Shown here: piece by piece, positions 27,222 to 35,617 of the stretch | How positions within the stretch are numbered: position 1 is the stretch's first letter | Layout of the letters: each line of letters begins with the position of its first letter | The notes under the pieces: model-generated | The model's database searches: none | What the model saw: only the letters and a program-made list of their open reading frames with translations | Told to the model about the DNA's origin: nothing | Assembly: GCF_003814875.1 (NCBI RefSeq) | Contig: NZ_RKQF01000001.1 | Span: 8,494,001 to 8,558,000, forward strand | Reading direction: 5' to 3' | Origin: Streptomyces sp. Ag109_O5-1 | GTDB lineage: Bacteria > Actinomycetota > Actinomycetes > Streptomycetales > Streptomycetaceae | DNA length: 64,000 nt | Program-made: the position numbers and the translations under genes

Positions 27222-28232
27222 TCACGGCGTACCGCGTGAAACGCCGAGCACCCTCGCCTCGACAACAGGGTCGAGCCCGACGGCCGGCCGGTCCTCCCGC
27301 GCCGGCGCCACACCTCCGGTGTCCCGCAGCCACCGCCACGTGTCGCCCACGGTCTCCTCGGCCGGCCGGCACACCAGCCCGGTCGCCAGGGCCCGTGAGA
27401 CGTCGACGCGGTGCACGCCGGCGTACAACTCGCTGTCCGGCGGCACCCACACCGGCAGCTGGACCCAAGGTTCGATCCCGGCGGCGAGGATCGGCCCGGG
27501 GGCGGTCCAGCGGAGTTCGGCGTCCGAGCCGGTGACCTGGAGGCAGGCTTCCAGCAGGCCGCCCATCGTGGTGTGCCCGGGCGGGCCGATCAGGTTGTAC
27601 GGCCCGGACAGCTCCCGCTCGACCGCGCCGAGGGTCCACTCGGCGAGGTCGCGGGCGTCCACGAACTGGACGGGCAGCTCACGCGGGCCCGGGGCCAGCA
27701 CCGGGCCGCCCTTCGCGATGCGGCTCAGCCACCAGGGGAGCCGGCCGACGTTCTCGTACGGGCCGAGGATCAGCCCGGCCCGTACCAGGATCGAACCGTC
27801 CGCCCCGAAGGACTCGACGGCGGCCAGCTCACCGCCCCGCTTGTCCTGCGCGTACTCCGTCCGGTCCGCATCGGCCGCGGCGCCCGCCACCAGGGGCGCG
27901 TCCTCGGTGCAGCCGACCGGGCGGGGCCAGTCGTAGACCGACAGGCTGGACACGTACGCGTACCGTCCGACGCGGCCCCGCAGCAGCCGCGCCGTCTCCC
28001 GTACCGCCCGGGGCGCGGCCGACCAGGTGTCGACGACCGCGTCCCACCCGGTGCCGTCGCCGAGGGCGGCGAGGCCCTCGGCAGAGGTGCGGTCGCCGTG
28101 CAGCGACCGCACCCCCGGCGGGGGTGCGTGGCGTCCCCGGTTGAAGACGGTCACCTCCCAGCCGCGTCCGAGCGCCGCGTCCACGACGGCCCGCCCCACG
28201 AACTCCGTTCCACCCAGCACGAGAAGTCTCAT
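27222..28232 (-). CDS. NAD-dependent epimerase/dehydratase
   Basis: 336 residues, ATG at 28232. An N-terminal Rossmann motif (VLGGTEFVGRAVVDAAL; GGTxFxGR variant) and VFNRGRHAPPP are typical of extended-SDR reductases of the NAD(P)H-binding/epimerase group. A YVSSLSVYDWP segment holds the Ser/Tyr positions, with the lysine side represented by EYAQDKRGGE. Many close relatives in actinobacteria are annotated only as 'NAD-dependent epimerase' or 'reductase', and there is no sugar gene nearby to suggest a substrate. Confidence 0.85.
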   Translation of the reverse strand: MRLLVLGGTEFVGRAVVDAALGRGWEVTVFNRGRHAPPPGVRSLHGDRTSAEGLAALGDGTGWDAVVDTWSAAPRAVRETARLLRGRVGRYAYVSSLSVYDWPRPVGCTEDAPLVAGAAADADRTEYAQDKRGGELAAVESFGADGSILVRAGLILGPYENVGRLPWWLSRIAKGGPVLAPGPRELPVQFVDARDLAEWTLGAVERELSGPYNLIGPPGHTTMGGLLEACLQVTGSDAELRWTAPGPILAAGIEPWVQLPVWVPPDSELYAGVHRVDVSRALATGLVCRPAEETVGDTWRWLRDTGGVAPAREDRPAVGLDPVVEARVLGVSRGTP

Positions 28233-28297
28233 GCGGGTGATCGTGCCCGGGAGCGGCGGCGGACGTAACGGTTCTCTGCCGAGGGCAGAGCGGCTCG

Positions 28298-28894
28298 TCA
28301 GCGGCCGGTCGGCGGGGTGTACTTGTATCCGACCCGGCGCACCGTCTGGATCGCGCCCCGGTGCTCCGCGCCGAGCTTGCGGCGCAGCCGGGCCACATGG
28401 ACGTCCACGGTCCGGCCGTCGCCGACATGGCCGTAGCCCCAGACCGTGGTGACCAGCTGGTCGCGGGTGTGCACCCGGCCCGGGTGCGCGACCAGGTGGG
28501 CCAGGAGCTCGAACTCCAGGTAGGTGAGGTCGAGTTCCTCTCCGTCGACCTGGGCGGTGCGCTGCCTGGTGTCGACGGTGACGAGCGGCCGGGCGCCGCC
28601 GGCCGGTTCCGCCGTGGCCCCCGGCCCGGCGGCCGTCTCCGGCCGGTCCGGCACCGCGACCGGCAGGAACGGCGGCTGCTGGTCCGCCGGGACCAGCACC
28701 AGGTAGCCGATCATCGGCGGCTGGCCCGGCAGGGCTGGCAGGGTGTGCTGTGGGGCGGGCAGCCAGGTGGTGCCCGGCGGCAGGAAGTCCGCCATGTCCA
28801 CGACCTCGTCCCGGTCGACGGCACGCAACCGGTGCCGGGCGGGGGAGGAGGTGGCGAGGGCGGTAGCGGGGGAGAGAGAACGAGTGGTCGCCAT
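28298..28894 (-). CDS. glnRII: Winged-helix (OmpR/PhoB-type) regulator without receiver, GlnRII-like
   Basis: 198 residues, ATG at 28894. Only the C-terminal half is a recognisable domain: LTYLEFELLAHLVAHPGRVH, TRDQLVTTVWGYGHVGDGRT and VDVHVARLRRKLG form an OmpR-type winged helix. The first 95 residues are Pro/Ala-rich and lack the acidic pair, phosphoacceptor Asp and Lys of a receiver. In S. coelicolor a regulator of this type, GlnRII (SCO2213), lies close to glnII and is reported to bind glutamine synthetase promoters. Two genes separate this gene from glnII here, as I recall for that locus. The symbol is an inference from type and synteny. Confidence 0.65.
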   Translation of the reverse strand: MATTRSLSPATALATSSPARHRLRAVDRDEVVDMADFLPPGTTWLPAPQHTLPALPGQPPMIGYLVLVPADQQPPFLPVAVPDRPETAAGPGATAEPAGGARPLVTVDTRQRTAQVDGEELDLTYLEFELLAHLVAHPGRVHTRDQLVTTVWGYGHVGDGRTVDVHVARLRRKLGAEHRGAIQTVRRVGYKYTPPTGR

Positions 28895-29015
28895 GAGACG
28901 TCAGCTCTTTCGCGCGAGGAGTTCGTCGGTCGAGGACGACGGCCGCGATTCGTGGTCGGGCGCGCCGGGGAGACGTACTGCGTTTCGCGCTGGCCGAAGG
29001 CCGGGGTGTACGGCT

Positions 29016-29144
29016 TTAGAGGGCCCGCGCGTTCATCGCGCGGCAACACACCCGGTCGAAGTCGTGGTGCTGACGGGAAGGCCAGAAGGGCTCGAGGTCA
29101 TGGCGACCCGTCGCGGTGTACTTCTGGAAGCTGGCCATGCCCAT
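29016..29144 (-). CDS. Candidate 42-residue protein upstream of the GlnRII-like gene
   Basis: The frame reads MGMASFQKYTATGRHDLEPF then WPSRQHHDFDRVCCRAMNAR, ending Ala-Leu and TAA. Of 42 codons, 37 have G or C in the third position while first and second positions are less biased, a coding signature. There is no ribosome site at a good distance: AGGAGG lies about 30 bases upstream of ATG 29144, so translation may be leaderless or start elsewhere (ATG 29138 is also possible). The C-terminal part, with a His-Asp-Arg pattern and paired Cys, faintly recalls short leader peptides. It ends 121 bases before the regulator gene, in the same direction. Confidence 0.45.
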   Translation of the reverse strand: MGMASFQKYTATGRHDLEPFWPSRQHHDFDRVCCRAMNARAL

Positions 29145-29226
29145 ATTGAAGCAGACACAGCCCGGAAACAGGACCCTCCTCTCACTGCTTGGACGCGTCC
29201 TTGGTGGGAAGTTGACGTTGCGCACC

Positions 29227-30177
29227 TCACCCCACCAGGCGTTTGTGCCAGGTCAGGGGCGTAAGCTCGATCGCCTTGTCCGGATTGCCGTCCCACACTG
29301 CGGACAGCCCGGCGGTCCGGAGCGCGGCGACGACCTTCCGGCCGACCGAGGTGGTGGTCGCGGCGGAGTCGTCGAAACCGCCGTAGTAGAGGGTGAGTCC
29401 ACGGCCCTCGGCCGCGGCGCGGGTGCCCTGGTGGTGGAAGAAGACGAAGCCCCGGGTGGCCTCCGCGTCCGCCGCCTCGGCGCCTATCTCGGTCATGCCG
29501 CAGGAGCGGCAGCAGGTGAAGTCCTGGCGGGCGACGACGCCTTCGCGCTCCAGGGCCGCGAACGCCCGGGTCAGCCGGTCCGGGTCGGTGAGCCCGGCCC
29601 ACGCCCGCTGCTCCTGCAGCCGCTCCACCCAGAGCCGCTCGACGATCTCGCGTGCCTGGGCGGGGGAGACCGGCGGCGCACCCTCCTGGCCGTCGTCCCC
29701 GTCACCGTCCTCCATCAGGTACACGGTCTCCTGTACGAGCCGGTCGATCCCGAGGAACCCGTCCCGGAGCAGCGCGCGCACATGGTCCTCGGCGCGGGCC
29801 GCCACCTCGGGCGTGAGGGCCGGTATCTCCTCGCGCGGTGGTGTCCGGACCGGCGCCCACTCCACGCCCGCGTCCCAGCCGTCGTCCTCGTGCGCCCAGT
29901 CGACGAGCAGGTCCGCCGCCCGCTCCGGGTCCGTGAGGCTCGTACCGAAGAACTCGTCCGCGCCGCGCCGGTGTTCGAGGCGGTAGTCCCCGCCCTCCTC
30001 GTGCCACACCTGCGCGAACACCTTCGGCAGGTCCGGGATGCGCTGCGCGACCAGGAAGCGGTTCCCGGCCCCGCCCAGCCCGCGCACCGCCGCCCGCAGC
30101 TCGTCCGGCGAACTCCATACGTACGTCTGCCCGTTCTCCGTCCAGGCGTTGACGGCGAGCACCTCGTCGATCTCCAT
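29227..30177 (-). CDS. DUF6891-like protein of unknown function
   Basis: 316 residues from ATG 30177 (ATG 30189 also in frame). It is soluble and acidic, with no signal or membrane segment. A mid-protein acidic loop (MEDGDGDDGQEG) separates two halves. The C-terminal half has a possible metal- or redox-active motif FTCCRSCGMTEIGAE, then RGFVFFHHQGTRAAAEGRGL and LYYGGFD, which resembles proteins labelled DUF6891 in actinobacteria. No function is known. It is on the same strand as glnII but separated from it by a strong terminator. Confidence 0.75.
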   Translation of the reverse strand: MEIDEVLAVNAWTENGQTYVWSSPDELRAAVRGLGGAGNRFLVAQRIPDLPKVFAQVWHEEGGDYRLEHRRGADEFFGTSLTDPERAADLLVDWAHEDDGWDAGVEWAPVRTPPREEIPALTPEVAARAEDHVRALLRDGFLGIDRLVQETVYLMEDGDGDDGQEGAPPVSPAQAREIVERLWVERLQEQRAWAGLTDPDRLTRAFAALEREGVVARQDFTCCRSCGMTEIGAEAADAEATRGFVFFHHQGTRAAAEGRGLTLYYGGFDDSAATTTSVGRKVVAALRTAGLSAVWDGNPDKAIELTPLTWHKRLVG

Positions 30178-30228
30178 GCCACCCACCATGACACGCACCA
30201 CTGACAACGCGGTCACGGGCATACGAAA

Positions 30229-30258
30229 GGGGCGCCCGCCGCGAACGGCGGACGCCCC
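30229..30258 (-). terminator. Terminator of glnII
   Basis: GGGGCGCCCGCCG pairs with CGGCGGACGCCCC (12 of 13) around CGAA, 22 bases past the glnII stop. Confidence 0.85.
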
Positions 30259-30279
30259 CTCCGAGGAGCTGTCTGCGGA

Positions 30280-31311
30280 TCAGACCTGGCCGGCCTTCTC
30301 CAGGGCGGAGCAGCAGGTGTCGACGATCAGCCGCGTCACCAGGTACGGGTCGACGTTGGCGTTCGGACGGCGGTCCTCGATGTAGCCCTTGCCGTCCTTC
30401 TCGACCTGCCACGGGATACGGACCGAGGCACCGCGGTTGGAGACACCGTAGGAGTACTCGTTCCACGGGGCGGTCTCGTGCAGACCGGTCAGGCGGTCGT
30501 CGATGCCGGCGCCGTAGTTCTTGACGTGGTCGAGCGGCTTGGAGCCCTCACCGAGCGACTCGCACGCGGTGATGATCGCGTCGTAGCCCTCGCGCATCGC
30601 CTTGGTGGAGAAGTTGGTGTGCGCGCCGGCGCCGTTCCAGTCGCCCTTGACCGGCTTGGGGTCGAGGGTCGCGGAGATGCCGAAGTCCTCGGCGGTGCGG
30701 TAGAGCAGCCAGCGGGCCACCCACAGGTGGTCGGAGACCTCCAGCGGGGAGACCGGGCCGACCTGGAACTCCCACTGGCCGGGCATGACCTCGGCGTTGA
30801 TGCCGGAGATCGCGAGCCCCGCCTTCAGGCAGTTGTCCAGGTGGGCCTCGACGATCTCGCGGCCGAAGATCTCGTCGGCGCCGACACCGCAGTAGTAGCC
30901 GCCCTGGGGGGCCGGGAAGCCGCCCTCGGGGAAGCCCAGCGGGCGGGCGCCGTCGAAGAAGGTGTACTCCTGCTCGATGCCGAAGATCGGCTCCTGCGCG
31001 GCGAACTTCGCCGCGACCTCGACCAGCGCGGCACGCGTGTTGGAGGGGTGCGGGGTGAAGTCGATGTCCAGGACCTCGCACAGGACGAGCACGTCGTCGC
31101 CGCCGCGGATGGGGTCCGGGCAGGTGAAGACCGGCTTCAGCACACGGTCCGAGGAGTGCCCCTCGGCCTGGTTCGTGGACGACCCGTCGAAGCCCCAGAT
31201 CGGCAGCGCGTCGAGACCGGCGGGTGCGCCCGAGATGATCTTCGTCTTCGAACGCAGCTTGGCCGTCGGCTCGGTGCCGTCGATCCAGATGTACTCAGCC
31301 TTGAAGGTCAC
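30280..31311 (-). CDS. glnII: Glutamine synthetase type II (eukaryotic type)
   Basis: 343 residues, GTG at 31311 giving (V/M)TFKAEYIWIDGTEPTAKL, with AAGGA eight bases upstream. It condenses glutamate and ammonia to glutamine using ATP. Type II markers are the short length, LPIWGFDGSSTNQAEGHSSD, the metal/glutamate-site FGIEQEYTFFD, GINAEVMPGQWEFQVGP, and GDWNGAGAHTNFST. Unlike type I enzymes it has no adenylylation loop. Streptomyces carries both types. A four-half-site GlnR box lies about 100 bases upstream of the start (31412-31449), so nitrogen control is expected. Confidence 0.97.
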   Translation of the reverse strand: MTFKAEYIWIDGTEPTAKLRSKTKIISGAPAGLDALPIWGFDGSSTNQAEGHSSDRVLKPVFTCPDPIRGGDDVLVLCEVLDIDFTPHPSNTRAALVEVAAKFAAQEPIFGIEQEYTFFDGARPLGFPEGGFPAPQGGYYCGVGADEIFGREIVEAHLDNCLKAGLAISGINAEVMPGQWEFQVGPVSPLEVSDHLWVARWLLYRTAEDFGISATLDPKPVKGDWNGAGAHTNFSTKAMREGYDAIITACESLGEGSKPLDHVKNYGAGIDDRLTGLHETAPWNEYSYGVSNRGASVRIPWQVEKDGKGYIEDRRPNANVDPYLVTRLIVDTCCSALEKAGQV

Positions 31312-31411
31312 GGGCCACATCCTTCGGGGGTGGGTCGGGCGCACTTGCGGGTGCAGCGGCGCTACGGCACTGGGGCGCCGCCTTTTCTGCCCGGCAGCCT
31401 GTCAACAGGCG

Positions 31412-31449
31412 ATTTCCCGATCATTGCTCGAATGTGAACCCCGTGTTAC
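31412..31449 (-). promoter_or_regulatory. GlnR box upstream of glnII
   Basis: Read towards glnII: GTAAC-n6-TTCAC-n6-GCAAT-n6-GAAAT. Spacing of four 5-bp half-sites by six bases matches the Streptomyces GlnR consensus gTnAC-n6-GaAAC repeated twice. The first and last half-sites match best. Confidence 0.82.
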
Positions 31450-31540
31450 CTGGTGGTTCTGTGGCGCGACTCACGTCGTGAGATTCGGAAAGGCGGGGTA
31501 TGGGGCCCAATTCGGGCACCGTACGGAGCTGTCCGTGTGG

Positions 31541-31577
31541 CGGCCGCCGGCTTTCCCTCCGTAAAAGCCGGCGGCCG
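31541..31577 (-). terminator. Terminator of the secreted protein gene
   Basis: CGGCCGCCGGCTTT pairs perfectly with AAAGCCGGCGGCCG (14 bp), just past the stop at 31599; it also shields the glnII promoter. Confidence 0.88.
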
Positions 31578-31598
31578 TGCCTCAGCTCGTCTCCGGGG

Positions 31599-32297
31599 TC
31601 AGCCGATCTTCTCGATCACCGCGCGGCGGATCAGGAACTTGCCCGGCTCCCGGACCTGTTCGAAGGCCGCGTTGTTGAGCAGCACGCAGCTGCCGGAGAC
31701 CGAGGTGACCTTCACCATCGTGGACTTGTTGTTGTCCAGGTTGGTGACCTTCAGCGTGGTTCCGGCCGGGAACTGGTTGCTGGAGGCGGCGGGGGCGCCG
31801 GCCTCGCCGGACAGCGTGACGGTCGAGCCCTTGCAGACCTGTGTACCGGAACCGGCCGCGGCGGCACCGCCACCGGTGTTGCCGGTGGCCGCGCTCTGCG
31901 AGGGAGTCGCGGTCTTGCCGCCGGCCTGGGTACCGCCCGCCTGCGCACCGCTCGCCGCCTGGGAGCCCTGAGCCGACTCCCCAACGACGCAGCCGGCCGC
32001 CTTCTGCTGGACCTGGATCTGCTGGATGACCGCCTGGCGGTTGGCGATCCGGGCCGCCGACTGGGCGTCCGGGTTCGCCTGCTGGCCGGCGATGAACTTC
32101 TGGTTGTTGCCGAGGGCCGTGGCCAGCCCCTGGCAGACGGTCGAGTCCGCGGCCGACGACAGCGTCTTGGCGTTCTGCGGTGTCTGCGCGGCGTTCGAGG
32201 TGGACGCCAGGGCGAAGGCCCCGCCGCCCGCCATCGCGGCGGCGCTGACCAGCAGCGCGATCTTCTTCTTGGCGCTGACGTTTCTCCTACGCGACAT
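31599..32297 (-). CDS. Secreted protein of unknown function
   Basis: 232 residues, ATG at 32297. A basic N-terminus (MSRRRNVSAKKK) precedes a hydrophobic signal (IALLVSAAAMAGGGAFALA) with cleavage near TSNAA-Q. The mature part has an alpha-helical segment with two Cys (STVCQGL, AAGCVVGE), a long Gly/Ala/Gln low-complexity linker, and a C-terminal beta-rich module (TQVCKGSTVTLSGEAG, AGTTLKVTNLDNNKSTMVKV, SGSCVLLNNAAFEQV) that resembles a double-psi barrel/RlpA-like fold. That points to the cell wall, but catalytic residues are not evident. Confidence 0.75.
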   Translation of the reverse strand: MSRRRNVSAKKKIALLVSAAAMAGGGAFALASTSNAAQTPQNAKTLSSAADSTVCQGLATALGNNQKFIAGQQANPDAQSAARIANRQAVIQQIQVQQKAAGCVVGESAQGSQAASGAQAGGTQAGGKTATPSQSAATGNTGGGAAAAGSGTQVCKGSTVTLSGEAGAPAASSNQFPAGTTLKVTNLDNNKSTMVKVTSVSGSCVLLNNAAFEQVREPGKFLIRRAVIEKIG

Positions 32298-32418
32298 GCG
32301 CGCCTCCTGTGAGGTGTGGGGGTGCGTACGCCGCTACGTACGGGATGTCGAACGCCGTTACTCAGCAGTTACAGGAGTCAACTGAAGTAACCTACGTCAC
32401 ACTGGAGTTGAAGAATGT

Positions 32419-32787
32419 TCAGCTCTTGCTCCTGGCCAGCGCTTCTTCCACTGCCTCGCTGCTCCGGGCGACGATCGCCGTTCCGTCGTCGGCGGTGATG
32501 ATCGGCCGCTGGATGAGTCTGGGGTGCTCGGCGAGCGCCGTGATCCAGCGGTCGCGTGCCGTCTCGTCCCGTGCCCACTCCTTCAGGCCCAGCTCCTTGG
32601 CGGCCGCCTCCTGGGTGCGGGTGATGTCCCAGGGTTCGAGCCCGAGCCGATCGAGTACGGCCCTGATCTCGTCCTCGCCCGGCACGTCCTCCAGGTAGCG
32701 GCGGACGGTGTAGTCGGCCCCCTCGGCGTCGAGCAGGCTGATTGCGCTGCGGCACTTCGAGCAGGCGGGATTGATCCAGATCTCCAT
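32419..32787 (-). CDS. arsC: ArsC/Spx-family thioredoxin-fold reductase
   Basis: 122 residues, ATG at 32787. The N-terminal NPACSKCRSAISLLD contains the single active Cys followed by KC-R, the ArsC/Spx signature, and RPIITADDGTAIVARS matches the RPI motif used in this fold for oxyanion binding. The length is normal for the family. It would reduce arsenate with glutaredoxin/mycothiol-type partners, or act in another thiol reaction. No arsenic-resistance genes (arsB, acr3 or ArsR) are nearby, so arsenate as the real substrate is uncertain. Confidence 0.82.
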   Translation of the reverse strand: MEIWINPACSKCRSAISLLDAEGADYTVRRYLEDVPGEDEIRAVLDRLGLEPWDITRTQEAAAKELGLKEWARDETARDRWITALAEHPRLIQRPIITADDGTAIVARSSEAVEEALARSKS

Positions 32788-33019
32788 GCGGGGAACGGTA
32801 CGCGAGCCGCTGTCCCGGGTCTGGTCTGTTCGATTTCCGGGGAGTGTCGTGGAGACCTCTCCGGTCCATCACGTCACACCTGAAATACCCTTTCCCACCT
32901 GGGGAGTTCGGTGCCGTTTCGAGCTGTCTCGATGTCAGTGGCAGCCGGTACACTGGAAGCAGTGTTCGAGAGGGTCGCCGGGGTTTCCGGGGGCGCTCCG
33001 ACCGCGACAGGAGGATGTC

Positions 33020-33340
33020 TTGCCCGCTGCCGCACTGAAGCCGAAGTCGAAGCCGTTGCCGACCCAGTCCACCGCCAAGCGTGCCGTCCTGCTCGACTCG
33101 CCCTACGCGCCGGTGGAGAAGCGCCCGCTGCCGGCCGGGCGGCCCCGCGAGTGGTACGTCATGCACAACCGCCGCCTCAAGGCCATGCGCCTCGCCATCG
33201 CCCTGCTCGACTCCGGCGTCTACCTGCCGAACCAGGCGCGCAACGAGACGATACGGAGCGCGGCGGAGAGCGTCGGGATCCACCCGCCGTCGGACACGAC
33301 GTGTCACATGGTGCGGGCGCTGATGCGATATTCGCGGTGA
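33020..33340 (+). CDS. Conserved small basic protein
   Basis: 106 residues if TTG 33020 is the start; AGGAGG lies five bases upstream, and no ATG or GTG is better placed. The protein is basic and soluble: PAAALKPKSKPLPTQSTAKR, REWYVMHNRRLKAMRLAIAL, then DTTCHMVRALMRYSR. There is no membrane segment or known motif. The strong ribosome site and codon bias make it a real gene. Function unknown. Confidence 0.75.
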   Translation: MPAAALKPKSKPLPTQSTAKRAVLLDSPYAPVEKRPLPAGRPREWYVMHNRRLKAMRLAIALLDSGVYLPNQARNETIRSAAESVGIHPPSDTTCHMVRALMRYSR

Positions 33341-33387
33341 GCCGTGGTGCCGGGTGCCGTGTGTTTTGCGGTGCCCGGTGCTTTTTG

Positions 33388-33409
33388 CCTGGGGGCTGCC
33401 GCCCCCAGG
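33388..33409 (+). terminator. Hairpin after the small basic protein gene
   Basis: CCTGGGGGC-TGCC-GCCCCCAGG, preceded by a T-tract; followed by a partial copy of the dispersed repeat (33430-33485). Confidence 0.8.
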
Positions 33410-33591
33410 CCCCCGCGTCGGTGGCCTTGAGTGTCGGCTGCGGGCCGGTGGGGGCTGTTCCCCGCGCCCCTGACGGGACGCTGCGGGCATCGTCACTCGA
33501 TTGGCGGGCTCGGCATGCGTGTGCCCCTCGGTCTCCCGTTCACTGCGAACAGCAGGTCAAGGAGGGGGCAGCCGAGCGAGGGGAGTGACGT

Positions 33592-34932
33592 ATGACCACG
33601 CCCGCCGAGCGTGCCGCCCGTGGCAAGGCTGCCCGTAAGCGTGCCCCCCGCTCCGCGCACGCCCTCTGGCTGCCGCCCGTGGACCGGCCCGACCCCGTCG
33701 CCGTGCTGGAGCGGCAGGGGCGTGACCGGGTGCCCGAGCTACTGCCCATCCGGTACGGGCGGATGGCCGCCTCGCCCTTCGCGTTCCTGCGCGGCGCCGC
33801 CGCCGTGATGGCCGCCGACCTCGCCGCCCGGCCGCACACCGGGCTCACCGTGCAGCTGTGCGGCGACGCCCATCTGCAGAACTTCGGGCTGTACGCCTCC
33901 CCGGAGCGGATCCTGGTCTTCGACCTGAACGACTTCGACGAGACGTTCCCCGGCCCCTTCGAGTGGGACGTCAAACGGCTCGCCGCCTCGGTCGCCGTCG
34001 CCGCCCGGGAGAACGGGCACAGCGATGCGGAGGCCCGGGCCGCGACCCGCGCGGCCGTGGCCGGGTACCGGACCGGCATGCGGCGGCTGGCGAGGCTCGG
34101 GGAACTCGCCGTCTGGTACGAGCGGGTCGACGCCGGCAGTCTGCTGTCCCTGGTCGGCTCCGCGCACCGCCGGCACCGGATCGAGGACACCCTCACCCGG
34201 GCCCGGCGCCGCACCAGCCTGCACGCGCTCGGCAAGCTCACCGAGGTGGCCGACGGCCGGCGCCGTATCGTCGTGGACCCGCCGCTCCTCGAAGCCGCCG
34301 GTGCCCCCGACATGGCCTCGCTGCGCAAGATCTTCAGCGACTACCGCTCCACCCTCGCCGAGGAACGCCGGCTCCTGCTCGACCGCTACCGCTTCGTCGA
34401 CGCCGCCCGGAAGGTCGTCGGCGTCGGCAGCGTCGGCACCCGCTGCTTCATCGTGCTGCTCACCGGCCGGGACGACGACGACCCGCTGTTCCTGCAGATC
34501 AAGGAGGCCCGGACGGCCGTACTGGAGCAGTACCTGCCCAGCGGGCCGTACGCCCACCCGGGCCACCGGGTCGTCGCCGGGCAGCGGCTGCTGCAGGCCA
34601 CCGGGGACATCTTCCTCGGCTGGATGACCGGCCCCCAGGGCCGCGCCTACTACTGGCGCCAGCTGCGGGACATGAAGGGCTCCCTGGAGGCCGCCGCCAT
34701 GGACGCCAAGGGCCTGAGCGTCTACGCCGAGCTGTGCGGTACGACCCTCGCCCGCGGCCATGCCCGCTCCGGTGACCGCATCGCCATCGCCGCCTACCTG
34801 GGCGGCACCGACTCCTTCGACCGCGCGGTCACCGACTTCGCGCTCGCCTACGCCGACCAGACCGCCACCGACCACGCCGCCCTCCACACGGCCGTCACGG
34901 CGGGCGTCCTGACGGCACTGCCGGGGGTCTGA
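33592..34932 (+). CDS. DUF2252 protein
   Basis: 446 residues, ATG 33592 with GGGGAG upstream. Typical family features are ELLPIRYGRMAASPFAFLRG, VQLCGDAHLQNFGLYASPE, FDLNDFDETFPGPFEWDVKR and DPLFLQIKEARTAVLEQY. The GDAHxxNFG and DxNDFD patterns resemble the catalytic and metal motifs of aminoglycoside phosphotransferase/kinase-like folds, so a phosphotransferase is plausible, but no substrate is established. It is intact and freestanding between repeats. Confidence 0.88.
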   Translation: MTTPAERAARGKAARKRAPRSAHALWLPPVDRPDPVAVLERQGRDRVPELLPIRYGRMAASPFAFLRGAAAVMAADLAARPHTGLTVQLCGDAHLQNFGLYASPERILVFDLNDFDETFPGPFEWDVKRLAASVAVAARENGHSDAEARAATRAAVAGYRTGMRRLARLGELAVWYERVDAGSLLSLVGSAHRRHRIEDTLTRARRRTSLHALGKLTEVADGRRRIVVDPPLLEAAGAPDMASLRKIFSDYRSTLAEERRLLLDRYRFVDAARKVVGVGSVGTRCFIVLLTGRDDDDPLFLQIKEARTAVLEQYLPSGPYAHPGHRVVAGQRLLQATGDIFLGWMTGPQGRAYYWRQLRDMKGSLEAAAMDAKGLSVYAELCGTTLARGHARSGDRIAIAAYLGGTDSFDRAVTDFALAYADQTATDHAALHTAVTAGVLTALPGV

Positions 34933-34933
34933 G

Positions 34934-35100
34934 TCAGCCGCGCGGTTCCAGCAGGAGGGCGGCGAACTCCCGTCGGTCCTCCCGGTGGTCGCGGAGCCAC
35001 AGCCCCAACCGGTGCCCCGAGTGCGGCAGTTCGAACCGGGTGAAGTGGGAGCGGGTGCCGAGGGCGTCCTGACGGCCACAGGGGCCTCCCGAAAACGAGA
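34934..35100 (-). pseudogene. Truncated coding remnant (about 55 codons)
   Basis: The frame ending at TGA 34934-34936 reads DALGTRSHFTRFELPHSGHR, LGLWLRDHREDRREFAALLL, EPRG. Nearly every codon ends in G or C, which is strong coding bias. An in-frame TAG lies upstream, with no ATG, GTG or TTG between it and the conserved-looking part, so the N-terminus seems lost or moved out of frame. The family is unrecognised. It is convergent with the DUF2252 gene, one base past its stop. Confidence 0.4.
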
Positions 35101-35288
35101 TGCACGCCGAGTGACCGTCTCCCTACGCTGGACACGCGTTGCGGAGTCGTCCACCACTGCTTTCCGCAGAGGCGGCCGCGCCCCGGTGACTCGGGGCTAC
35201 TCTGCTACGCACCGACGGACGGCCGCCCGTCCCCCGCGTGCCGTCGGATCCGTCGACCGCTCACACACCCACGCCACGGAGGCCCGTC

Positions 35289-35573
35289 ATGGGCACCATC
35301 GTCCTATCCGGAACAGTCGTCCTCGTCATCCTCGGATTCGGCAACCACAACTGGTGGCTCGCCGCCGTCGCCCTGCTCTTCCTGTACGTCCAGTACGGAC
35401 GGGGCTCGTCGTCGGCCTCCTCGTCGGGCGGTTCGTCCGGCGGCGGAGGGGGCATGGCCGGCGACTACAAGACCTACCGCGACCGCCGTGACCAGCAGGC
35501 CAAGTGGGAGCGCCGCTACCGTCGCGAGCGCCCCCTGGAGTCCCGGCGCCAGCAGAACGAGAAGGGGAAGTAG
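35289..35573 (+). CDS. Small membrane protein with basic cytoplasmic tail
   Basis: 94 residues from ATG 35289, with GGAG ahead of it. A membrane segment (IVLSGTVVLVILGFGNHNWW and LAAVALLFLYV; one or two spans) is followed by a Ser/Gly-rich linker and a highly charged tail (YKTYRDRRDQQAKWERRYRR). Function unknown. The gene is clearly coding from its start site and composition. Confidence 0.75.
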   Translation: MGTIVLSGTVVLVILGFGNHNWWLAAVALLFLYVQYGRGSSSASSSGGSSGGGGGMAGDYKTYRDRRDQQAKWERRYRRERPLESRRQQNEKGK

Positions 35574-35617
35574 AAGGGGAAGCAGGCAGGTGCTGCCGGC
35601 CGGTCGGAGGCCGCCGG

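Noticed and set aside
28895..29226. Large frames on the plus strand over the gap before the GlnRII-like gene
   Set aside because: They lack ribosome sites and coding bias; only the 42-codon minus-strand frame has a coding signature.
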